A stretch of DNA of 9,489 bases from positions 1 to 9,489 of the forward strand of contig DAIOHQ010000198.1 in assembly GCA_036744635.1 (NCBI GenBank), given 5' to 3'. Each line of letters starts with the position of its first letter. The first letter of the stretch is position 1. This DNA is from DAIOHQ01 sp036744635 (GTDB lineage: Bacteria; Planctomycetota; Phycisphaerae; Tepidisphaerales; Tepidisphaeraceae). Shown here one piece after another: positions 1 to 5,635 of this stretch. The position numbers were made by a program, and so were the translations under genes. Below the pieces are notes generated by a model that was given only the letters and a program-made list of their open reading frames with translations, ran no database searches and was not told the origin of the DNA.

Positions 1-37
1 GTCCCCCCGTCCCCCCGTCCCTCCGTCCCTCCGTCCC
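1..37. repeat. 8-bp tandem repeat, C-rich on +
   Basis: About 4.6 copies of an 8-bp unit: gtcccccc twice, gtccctcc twice, then gtccc. On the minus strand this reads as G3 tracts separated by ACGGA or ACGGG, which can form a G-quadruplex. The ACGGA spacer is the same one seen in the 9-bp repeat inside the cupin gene at 538-572, in opposite orientation. The array may continue beyond the left edge of the window. Confidence 0.85.
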
Positions 38-58
38 ACTTCGCGGGGGAATCAATCA

Positions 59-96
59 TTGCAAATTGAAAAATGCAAAATGAAAATTGCAAATTG
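59..96. repeat. 14-bp A-rich tandem repeat
   Basis: There are 2.7 copies of a 14-bp unit in perfect register: ttgcaaattgaaaa (59-72), atgcaaaatgaaaa (73-86) and ttgcaaattg (87-96). Units 1 and 2 differ at two positions. The base composition (AT-rich) contrasts sharply with the surrounding GC-rich DNA. No reading frame or promoter in it is convincing. Confidence 0.85.
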
Positions 97-123
97 GCGG
101 AGGGAAAGGCGCAGGATGCAGAG

Positions 124-172
124 CAACGGACAACGGACTTCTGACTACTGACTTCTGACTTCTGACTATTCT
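124..172. repeat. Heptamer array upstream of cupin gene
   Basis: Six heptamers lie in uninterrupted 7-bp register from 124 to 165: caacgga twice, then cttctga, ctactga, cttctga, cttctga. A degenerate ctattct follows at 166-172. All six share the form cNNNNga. The array ends 7 bp before the ribosome binding site of the cupin gene, so it probably lies in or near its promoter or leader. A related array lies on the other side of the gene at 611-717. Confidence 0.85.
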
Positions 173-178
173 TCTTCC

Positions 179-182
179 GGAG
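179..182 (+). promoter_or_regulatory. Ribosome binding site of cupin gene
   Basis: GGAG, with a 5-nt spacer to the ATG at 188. It supports this start over the out-of-frame ATG at 210. Confidence 0.6.
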
Positions 183-187
183 CAACC

Positions 188-610
188 ATGACCGCAGCAG
201 CCGACCAGATTGAGGATCCGGGGATTTGCATCATCCGCATCCGCGCTGGCGAGAAGATCGCCCCGAAGCTGGCGGGGCTGCTGCATCCGGTCGATCCGGC
301 GACGTTTCACGAGTATCGGCTGGGGGCGCACACGCCGGTGGAGCTGCACTACCACGACTTCGATGAGTACTGGTGGTTCACCGCCGGCCGGCCGCGGGTG
401 ACGCTGCGCACGCCGGGAGGAGTGACCCGCGAATTCGAGCTGCAGCCGGGGGACCTGGTGGCGGCGGTGCGCGGCGTCGAGCACACCCTGTGGGCGGATC
501 ACGAGCTGGTCTATTTTCAGTTCTCCAGCGTGCGGCAGGGGACGGAGGGGACGGAGGGGACGGAGGGGACGGTGCGCGAGGGACATTTGACGCGGGGAGA
601 GCAGAGATAG
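188..610 (+). CDS. Small single-domain cupin protein
   Basis: This 140-residue protein has one conserved beta-barrel (cupin) domain over residues ~15-115. Visible motifs are a cupin motif 1 (H54-x-H56-xxx-E60, with G67 after it) and a motif 2 around PGDL (87-90) and G96-V-E-H99. His54, His56, Glu60 and His99 are therefore the likely metal ligands. Single cupins of this size bind a divalent metal and act as small isomerases, dioxygenases or sugar/ligand sensors; the substrate cannot be told from sequence. It has no signal peptide or membrane segment, so it is probably cytoplasmic. Residues ~118-128 (GTEGTEGTEGT) come from a 9-bp DNA repeat and lie beyond the fold, so the original C-terminus was probably near residue 115. 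The gene stands alone on the plus strand, converging on fdsA, with repeat arrays on both sides. The start is supported by GGAG at 179-182. Confidence 0.82.
   Translation: MTAAADQIEDPGICIIRIRAGEKIAPKLAGLLHPVDPATFHEYRLGAHTPVELHYHDFDEYWWFTAGRPRVTLRTPGGVTREFELQPGDLVAAVRGVEHTLWADHELVYFQFSSVRQGTEGTEGTEGTVREGHLTRGEQR
538..572 (+). repeat. 9-bp G-rich repeat in cupin tail (G4-capable)
   Basis: Four GGGG tracts (538-541, 547-550, 556-559, 565-568) are separated by identical ACGGA loops. This is a textbook G-quadruplex pattern on the coding strand, and so also in the mRNA. Because the unit is 9 bp it stays in frame and encodes Gly-Thr-Glu triplets at the C-terminus of the cupin protein. Confidence 0.85.
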
Positions 611-717
611 TGGTAGTCCGTTGTCCGTTGCAGGCAGGCGCCGAGCGTCTTTTGCAACGGACCACGGACCACGGACCACGGACCACGGACAACGGACTAC
701 CAACTGTTGACTATCCC
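611..717. repeat. Heptamer inverted repeat between convergent genes
   Basis: The gap between the cupin stop (608-610) and the fdsA stop (711-713) is almost all repeat. Two reverse-oriented heptamers, tccgttg twice (617-630), are followed by a 24-bp spacer. Eight forward heptamers then run in perfect register from 655 to 710: caacgga, ccacgga four times, caacgga, ctaccaa, ctgttga. Positions 611-632 pair with 653-662 plus 689-702, so the region folds into a long hairpin with the ccacgga copies as an expansion in the right arm. A last degenerate unit, ctatccc (711-717), contains the fdsA stop codon. There is no T-tract, so a role as a transcription terminator for both genes is possible but unproven. 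Confidence 0.82.
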
Positions 718-3425
718 GCATGGGCGGCTTCAACCCGGACGGCCTGCACCTTGTACTCCGGGCAGCGGGTGAGCAGGTCGCTGGAGCTGGAGATCAGGGT
801 GTTCACCTGGTCGGCCGGGAAGTGGAAGGTGGTGAAGGCGTTGCCGGGAGCGATGGCGGGATTGACCGATACCGTGAGCTGAATGGTTCCGCGCCGGCTG
901 GTGATGCTGGCGGTGTCGCCGTCGGCCAGGTGCGCGGCGGCGGCATCATCGGGATGGAGCTCGAGCAGATCGCGGTCGACCACCCCGGCCAGCGGGGTGC
1001 GGCGGGTCATGGTGCCGGCGTTGTAATGCTGCAGGATGCGGCCGGTGACCAGGATCAAGGGATAGTCGGCATCCGGCTCTTCGCCGGGGGGGAGATATTC
1101 GACCGGGGCGAACCTGGCGAGTCCGCGGGCGCCGCGGGGAAAACGCTCGGCGTGCATGATGCGCGTGCCGGGATGATCGGCGGCGGGGACGGGCCATTGC
1201 AGGCCATCTTCTTGCAAGCGTGAATAGGATACGCCGGCCAGCGAGGGCGTGAGGCGGGCGATCTCGTCCATGATCTGGGATGGATTCGCATACGCCATGA
1301 AATAGCCCATGGCGGTGGAGACGTCGGCGATGGCCTGCCAGTCACTGCGCGCCTCACCGGGAGGCTCGACCGCCTTGCGCACGCGCTGCACCCGGCGCTC
1401 GCCGTTGGTGAAGGTGCCATCCTTCTCCAGGGCGGCGGCGGCGGGGAGGATCACGTGGGCGAATTTGCTGGTCTCGGTCTGGAAGAGGTCGGAGACGACC
1501 AGGAAATCCAGGGCGGCCAGAGCCTGCGCCACCACGTGGCTGTTGGGATCGGTCTGGGCGGGATCGTAGCCGATGATCCACATCGCCTTGAGTTTTCCGG
1601 CCAGGGCGGCTTCGTACATCTCGGGGATTTTCATGCCGGGGGTCTTGGGCAGCGGGCGGCAGTATTCCGCCTGAAAGCGGCGGGCCACCTGCTCTTCGTC
1701 GAGCCGCTGGCCGGCGGTGAGCGAGTAGGGCAGGGCGCCCATGTCGCAGGAGCCCTGCACGTTGTTCTGGCCGCGCAGGGGATTGATGCCGGTGCCGGGC
1801 CGGCCGACGTTGCCGGTGAGGATGGCGAGGTTCGACAGGGCCATCACCCCGTAGGACCCAGCGCGGTGCTCGGTGACGCCCAGGCCGTGCAGGGACATGG
1901 AGGCGCTGCTGCCGGCGTAGAGGCGGGCGGCCTGGCGGATGAGATCGGGAGCGACGCCGGTGATGTTCGCGACGTGCTCGGGAGTGTAGCGGGCGACCAG
2001 GGCACGGAAGGCCTCGAAGTTTTCCGTGCGGTCCTGGATGAAGGAGGAGTCGGCCAGGCCTTCGGCGATGATCACGTGGGCCAGGCCGTTGAGCAGGGCG
2101 ACGTTGCTGCCGGGTTTGAGCTGCAGGTGCAGGTCGGCGTGGCGGGTCAGCTCGATCTTGCGCGGGTCGATGACGATGAGCTTTGCCCCGCGACGCGCTG
2201 CCCGCTTGATTCGCGCTCCGGTGACGGGGTGGGCCTCAGTGGGATTGCAGCCGACCAGCAGCAGCAGTTTGGCATCGTCGATGTCGGCCAGGGAGTTGGT
2301 GGCGGCGCCGGAGCCGAAGACTTCGGTCATGCCGGCGACGGTCGAGCTGTGGCAGACGCGGGCGCAGTGGTCGATGTGGTTGTTGCCCAGGCAGGCGCGG
2401 GCGAACTTCTGCATCAGGTAGTTATCTTCGTTGCTGCCGCGGGCTGAGGAGATGCAGGCGACGGCATCGGGGCCGGCGGACTTGAGGGCGGCGCGGAAAC
2501 GGGTGGCGATGAGGGCGATCGCTTCCTCCCAGGTCGCCTCGCGAAATTCCTCCGAGAGGCTGTTGCGGATCAGCGGATGGCGCAGGCGGTCGGGGGCGTG
2601 AACGTAGGCGAAAGCGTAGCGGCCCTTGACGCAGGCGTGGCCAGCGTTGACCGGGGAGCCGGCGGCCGGCAGCATCTGGATGATGCGGTTGTCCTTCACC
2701 TGCACGTCGAACTGGCAGCCGACGCCGCAGTAGGCGCAGGTGGTGCGGATGGAGGAATCAGCAGCCCCAGCCCCCCCAGCCCCTCCGGCGCCCGCCATCG
2801 ATTTATCGGTCAATGCGCCGGTCGGGCATTCGATGACGCAGCCGCCGCAGGTGATGCAGGCGGAGTCGGCAAACGATCCCGGCCCCGGCTGCAGGGTCGT
2901 CTCCGGTCCGCGACCTTGCAGATGCAGCACCCCTTGCACCTGAATCTCATCGCAGGCGCGGGCGCAGCGGGCGCAGAGGATGCAGCGCGAGGCGTCGAAG
3001 CTGAAGAACGGGCTGGTATCGTCGACTGGCGTCTTCGCCGGCGACCGATGGCCAGCGCGGCGGAAGCGGGCGACATCCGCGCCATATTCCTCCGCCAGCC
3101 GTCCGAGCTCGTGTACTTCCGCGTCCTCGGGGCAGTCGGCGAGATAGAGTTCCAGCAGAGTCTTGCGGATGCCGCGAATCTCCGGCGTGGCGGTTTGCAC
3201 CACCATGCCGCCGCGCACGGGCGTGGTACAGGCGGCGGCGAGCGTCCGTTGTCCCTCGACACGCACCATGCACAGCCGGCACGAGCCGTAAGGCTTCAGG
3301 CGGTCGGAGGTACACAGGCCGGCGATGCCCAACTTGTGCGCACGCGCCGTCTCCATCAGCGTCGCCCCGGCCGGAGCGGCGTAGGATTTGCCGTCGATCT
3401 CGATGGATACTGTTTGCCCGCTCAT
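711..3425 (-). CDS. fdsA: NAD-dependent formate dehydrogenase, catalytic alpha subunit
   Basis: This 904-residue subunit oxidises formate to CO2 at a bis-MGD molybdenum (or tungsten) centre and passes electrons to FdsB/FdsG in the cytoplasm. Domains in order: a plant-type [2Fe-2S] domain (Cys38, 49, 52, 66); a two-[4Fe-4S] ferredoxin domain (Cys148/151/154/158 and Cys190/193/196/200); a Gly/Ala linker (211-222); and the molybdopterin oxidoreductase domain with its own [4Fe-4S] site (Cys230/233/237/265). The catalytic motif is ARVCHSSTVAG, with Cys358 in place of selenocysteine and His359 beside it. Arg551 in NPLRGQNNVQG matches the catalytic arginine of the family. The C-terminal cofactor-binding beta-barrel starts near 785. 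There is no Tat or Sec signal, as expected for the soluble type. The [4Fe-4S] His-Cys3 site expected at ~90-115 is not recognisable: only Cys98 and His105 are there. Third gene of the operon, 6 bp after fdsB, with its own GAGGTGA Shine-Dalgarno. Confidence 0.93.
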   Translation of the reverse strand: MSGQTVSIEIDGKSYAAPAGATLMETARAHKLGIAGLCTSDRLKPYGSCRLCMVRVEGQRTLAAACTTPVRGGMVVQTATPEIRGIRKTLLELYLADCPEDAEVHELGRLAEEYGADVARFRRAGHRSPAKTPVDDTSPFFSFDASRCILCARCARACDEIQVQGVLHLQGRGPETTLQPGPGSFADSACITCGGCVIECPTGALTDKSMAGAGGAGGAGAADSSIRTTCAYCGVGCQFDVQVKDNRIIQMLPAAGSPVNAGHACVKGRYAFAYVHAPDRLRHPLIRNSLSEEFREATWEEAIALIATRFRAALKSAGPDAVACISSARGSNEDNYLMQKFARACLGNNHIDHCARVCHSSTVAGMTEVFGSGAATNSLADIDDAKLLLLVGCNPTEAHPVTGARIKRAARRGAKLIVIDPRKIELTRHADLHLQLKPGSNVALLNGLAHVIIAEGLADSSFIQDRTENFEAFRALVARYTPEHVANITGVAPDLIRQAARLYAGSSASMSLHGLGVTEHRAGSYGVMALSNLAILTGNVGRPGTGINPLRGQNNVQGSCDMGALPYSLTAGQRLDEEQVARRFQAEYCRPLPKTPGMKIPEMYEAALAGKLKAMWIIGYDPAQTDPNSHVVAQALAALDFLVVSDLFQTETSKFAHVILPAAAALEKDGTFTNGERRVQRVRKAVEPPGEARSDWQAIADVSTAMGYFMAYANPSQIMDEIARLTPSLAGVSYSRLQEDGLQWPVPAADHPGTRIMHAERFPRGARGLARFAPVEYLPPGEEPDADYPLILVTGRILQHYNAGTMTRRTPLAGVVDRDLLELHPDDAAAAHLADGDTASITSRRGTIQLTVSVNPAIAPGNAFTTFHFPADQVNTLISSSSDLLTRCPEYKVQAVRVEAAHAG
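2760..2795 (-). repeat. G-rich low-complexity insert in fdsA linker
   Basis: On the coding (minus) strand, G tracts of 3, 4, 7 and 4 bases are separated by short spacers, one of them containing CCGGA and two being CT. The stretch encodes the Ala/Gly run at residues 211-222, exactly between the ferredoxin domain and the molybdopterin domain. It looks like a degenerate version of the 9-bp G-rich repeats in the cupin gene and in fdsG. Confidence 0.6.
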
Positions 3426-3431
3426 GGCCGA

Positions 3432-3438
3432 TCACCTC
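3432..3438 (-). promoter_or_regulatory. Ribosome binding site of fdsA
   Basis: GAGGTGA on the minus strand with a 6-nt spacer to the fdsA ATG at 3425. Its last three bases are the stop codon of fdsB, so the two genes are likely coupled in translation. This fixes the fdsA start. Confidence 0.7.
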
Positions 3439-4970
3439 GCAAGTGCCGCAAACGATTTTGGGAACAGGCGCATCGCCGCGCGGATGGGCGTGGCCGCCAT
3501 GCCGCCCAGGGCGCACAGGCTGGCCGAGCGCATCGCCACCGCGATGTCCGCGATTCGCCCGGCGTCGCCGATCTCGCCGCGCCCGGCCCGGATGTCGTGG
3601 AGGATTTCCGCGCCGTGGCGCGAGCCCAGCCGGCAGGGGGCGCACTTGCCGCAGCTCTCGTGGGCGAGGAACGTCATCAGCCGCTCGGCCAGTTCCAGGC
3701 CATCGGTGCGGTCGTCGTAGACCACGATCCCGCCGTGGCCGAGCATCCCGCCGATGGTCGCGAAAGCGTCGAAGTCGACGGGGAGGTCGAGCTGGTCGGG
3801 GGCGAAGAGGTCGCCCAGCGGCCCGCCCACCTGCACGGCGGCGATGGCGTGGCCGGGCAATGCGCCGCCGCCGAAATCTTCGATGATCTTCCGCAAGGTG
3901 ATGCCGAAGGGGACCTCGACCAGGCCCGGCGTGCGCAGCGCGCCGGCGAGCTGCAGGGCGATGGTGCCGCGGCTCTTTTCCGTGCCCATCGCGGCGTACC
4001 AGCCACCGCCGCGCTGCAGGATTGCGGGAATGGTGGCGAGGGTGGTGACGTTGTTCACCACCGTCGGCTTGCCGAACAGCCCGTGGGTCGCCGGAAACGG
4101 CGGCTTGGGGCGCACCATGCCGCGGCGGCCTTCGAGGCTTTCCAGCAGGGCGGTTTCCTCACCGCAGACGTAGGCACCAGCGCCGCGGCGGATTTCCACG
4201 TGAAAACTGAAGGAGCTGCCGAGGATGTCGTCGCCGAGGAAGCCGGCTTCGCCGGCGGCCGCGATGGCCTGGCGCATGCGCTCGGCGGCGCGGGGATATT
4301 CCGCGCGGATGTAAATGAATCCCTTGGTAGCGCCGATGGCGCGGGCGCAGATCGTCATGCCCTCCAGCAGGGCGAAGGGGTCGCCTTCCATCAACATGCG
4401 GTCGGCGTAGGTGCCGGGGTCGCCTTCATCGCCGTTGGCGACGACGAATTTCTCGTCGGCCGGGAAATCGGCGGCGGTCTGCCATTTGATGCCGGTGGGA
4501 AATGCCGCCCCGCCGCGCCCGCGCAGGCCGGAGCGTTTGATCTGCTCGATGATTTCCTGCGGCCGGCAGTTGAAGAGAGCCGTGCGCAGAGCGGCGTATC
4601 CGCCGGCCGCTTGATACGCTCGCAGCGATCCGGTTTCGATCCTGCCGCAGCGGGCGAAGGTGATCCGCGTCTGGTTGGCCAGAAAGGGAATCTTTTCCAC
4701 GTCCGCAAAGAAGCCGTCGCGGATCGGCTTTCCCTGCAACATGCCGCCGCGCAGCAGCGGCTCGACTTCATCGGGTCGCACGTTGCTGTAGGCGCAGCGC
4801 CCGCCGGCGGTGTCCACTTCGATCATCGGCTCGAGAAAGAATGCGCCGCGGCTGCCGGTTTCAATCAGCTTGAAGTCGTGGGTGCTCTCGAACGCGCGGA
4901 GAATGGGTGCGAGTTGTCGCGTCCCGGCGGCGCGGCTGGAAGAATCCTGGGAGAGGTAGACGTGCGTCAT
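3432..4970 (-). CDS. fdsB: NAD-dependent formate dehydrogenase, FMN/NAD-binding beta subunit
   Basis: This 512-residue NuoF-like subunit holds FMN and a [4Fe-4S] cluster and transfers electrons from formate oxidation to NAD+. Residues ~1-110 form the thioredoxin-like N-terminal region typical of FdsB; it has only isolated cysteines (59, 108) and so probably no cluster. The NuoF core follows: GLRGRGGAAFPTG (148-160) and ANGDEGDPGTYADR (178-191) for the NADH/FMN site, then GAGAYVCGEETALLESLEG (263-281) for flavin binding. The [4Fe-4S] ligands are Cys440, 443, 446 (ESCGKCAPC) and Cys486 (SLCALG). There is no C-terminal 2x[4Fe-4S] ferredoxin extension, which argues against an electron-bifurcating HydB/HylB-type enzyme. 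The start overlaps the fdsG stop as ATGA, and a Shine-Dalgarno formed by the repeat at 4975-5006 lies 7 nt upstream. The length matches known FdsB proteins. Confidence 0.94.
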   Translation of the reverse strand: MTHVYLSQDSSSRAAGTRQLAPILRAFESTHDFKLIETGSRGAFFLEPMIEVDTAGGRCAYSNVRPDEVEPLLRGGMLQGKPIRDGFFADVEKIPFLANQTRITFARCGRIETGSLRAYQAAGGYAALRTALFNCRPQEIIEQIKRSGLRGRGGAAFPTGIKWQTAADFPADEKFVVANGDEGDPGTYADRMLMEGDPFALLEGMTICARAIGATKGFIYIRAEYPRAAERMRQAIAAAGEAGFLGDDILGSSFSFHVEIRRGAGAYVCGEETALLESLEGRRGMVRPKPPFPATHGLFGKPTVVNNVTTLATIPAILQRGGGWYAAMGTEKSRGTIALQLAGALRTPGLVEVPFGITLRKIIEDFGGGALPGHAIAAVQVGGPLGDLFAPDQLDLPVDFDAFATIGGMLGHGGIVVYDDRTDGLELAERLMTFLAHESCGKCAPCRLGSRHGAEILHDIRAGRGEIGDAGRIADIAVAMRSASLCALGGMAATPIRAAMRLFPKSFAALAR

Positions 4971-5461
4971 GCTTCCCCCTCCGACCCCTCCGACCCCTCC
5001 GACCCCTCTGGGTGCTCGGCAAGCAGCCGTCGGAGGGGCTCGATATCCCGCGGCGTCACCCGCGCGTGCAGCTCATCATCGATGGAGAGGCTCGGCGACA
5101 GGGCGCAGTTGCCCATGCAATAGATGGTCTCGTAGGTGAAGCGCCCGTCGGGAGTCGTTTCCGATGGAGCGACGTGCAGATGGCGCTCGACGGCGTCGGC
5201 GATGTCGGCCGCGCCGACGGCGGCGCAGGAATCGCCGCGGCAGACGCGCAGGCGATGCTTGCCCGGCGGCGTGGTGCGAAGATCAGTGTAGAAGGTGATG
5301 ACCCCGCGCACCTCCGCCTGATCGATCTGATATGCCGCGGCCACGGCGACGACGGCGGCATCGGATATGAAACCATATTGGTTCTGAATCGCCTGCAGCG
5401 CGGCGAGCAGCGTGCCGCGCTGGGAGAGGAAAGGCGAGAGAAGTTGGGTGATTTCGTCCAT
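4967..5461 (-). CDS. fdsG: NAD-dependent formate dehydrogenase, gamma subunit (NuoE-like)
   Basis: This 164-residue NuoE/24-kDa-type subunit binds one [2Fe-2S] cluster and sits on FdsB. A helical N-terminus (1-60, with the family's NQYGFISDAAVVAVA pattern) precedes a thioredoxin-like domain whose ligands are Cys74 and Cys79 (VCRGDSC) and Cys115 and Cys119 (YCMGNC). It is the first gene of the operon, behind a likely promoter at 5511-5539 and a GGAGGGG Shine-Dalgarno at 5471-5477. The last ~14 residues (GSEGSEGSEG and flanks) come from a 9-bp DNA repeat and extend past the normal end of the family fold. The stop overlaps the fdsB start by 4 bp. Confidence 0.92.
   Translation of the reverse strand: MDEITQLLSPFLSQRGTLLAALQAIQNQYGFISDAAVVAVAAAYQIDQAEVRGVITFYTDLRTTPPGKHRLRVCRGDSCAAVGAADIADAVERHLHVAPSETTPDGRFTYETIYCMGNCALSPSLSIDDELHARVTPRDIEPLRRLLAEHPEGSEGSEGSEGEA
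4975..5006 (-). repeat. 9-bp G-rich repeat at the fdsG/fdsB junction (G4-capable; supplies fdsB RBS)
   Basis: On the minus strand four tracts of at least four G (5006-5003, 4997-4994, 4988-4985, 4979-4975) are separated by identical TCGGA loops. The pattern fits a G-quadruplex in the coding strand and mRNA. Each unit carries GGAGGGG, a Shine-Dalgarno-like sequence. The copy nearest fdsB (GGAGG at 4982-4978) lies 7 nt before its ATG and is the only credible ribosome binding site for that gene. The repeat encodes Gly-Ser-Glu triplets in frame. Confidence 0.85.
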
Positions 5462-5470
5462 AGCAGGCCA

Positions 5471-5477
5471 CCCCTCC
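5471..5477 (-). promoter_or_regulatory. Ribosome binding site of fdsG
   Basis: GGAGGGG on the minus strand, 9 nt upstream of the ATG at 5461. It fixes the start of the first operon gene. Confidence 0.65.
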
Positions 5478-5510
5478 GGCTGCGCAGCACAAAAACTGAC
5501 GAATCAGCAC

Positions 5511-5539
5511 TTATATCGAGCAGTACCACTTGCCGTCAA
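5511..5539 (-). promoter_or_regulatory. Sigma70-like promoter of fdsGBA
   Basis: Read on the minus strand, TTGACG (5539-5534) is followed after exactly 17 nt by ATATAA (5516-5511). The -35 hexamer matches consensus at 5 of 6 positions; the -10 is weaker. Transcription would begin near 5504, giving a leader of about 43 nt before fdsG. The region is markedly more AT-rich than its surroundings. I see no convincing activator site. Confidence 0.5.
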
Positions 5540-5574
5540 TGAAAATAGGACGAAAAAAACCTTTATTGTTGTGT

Positions 5575-5593
5575 GCCGCTTGAATTCAGCGGC
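5575..5593. promoter_or_regulatory. Dyad upstream of the 783-residue protein gene
   Basis: A perfect 6-bp inverted repeat, GCCGCT and AGCGGC, surrounds a 7-nt loop that overlaps an EcoRI-type palindrome. It lies just before the possible ATG starts at 5597, 5609 and 5636, so it is probably in the leader or operator region of the plus-strand gene. It has no T-tract. It could be chance in GC-rich DNA. Confidence 0.3.
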
Positions 5594-5635
5594 TCAATGG
5601 TGATAACCATGGCCATCTATCGAAAGGCACAGGCA

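Noticed and set aside
124..717. CRISPR array
   Set aside because: The repeat units are 7 bp, contiguous and without unique spacers, and no cas gene is present.
56..733. Minus-strand open frame of 225 codons across the left edge and the cupin gene
   Set aside because: Its peptide is mostly translated repeats (runs such as VVRCPWSVVRGPWSV), and it lies opposite a recognisable cupin gene with a good Shine-Dalgarno.
2352..2354. Selenocysteine codon at the formate dehydrogenase active site
   Set aside because: The codon on the minus strand is TGC (Cys358), not TGA, and the reading frame needs no recoding.
1455..2447. Plus-strand open frame of 330 codons antisense to fdsA
   Set aside because: It lies entirely within the conserved molybdopterin domain of fdsA and has shadow-type Gly/Ala/Val composition.
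2577..5123. Plus-strand open frame of 848 codons antisense to fdsA and fdsB
   Set aside because: It mirrors the codon use of two clear Fds genes in high-GC DNA, has Ala/Gly/Asp-rich composition without any domain, and crosses gene boundaries.
3432..5461. Complex I (nuoE/nuoF) or electron-bifurcating hydrogenase subunits
   Set aside because: The adjacent alpha subunit carries the formate dehydrogenase active site, and FdsB has the thioredoxin-like N-terminus but no C-terminal ferredoxin domain; no hydrogenase H-cluster is present.
5553..5569. Plus-strand promoter for the 783-residue protein gene
   Set aside because: Only weak hexamer matches at poor spacing (for example TATTGT at 5564-5569); not good enough to annotate.
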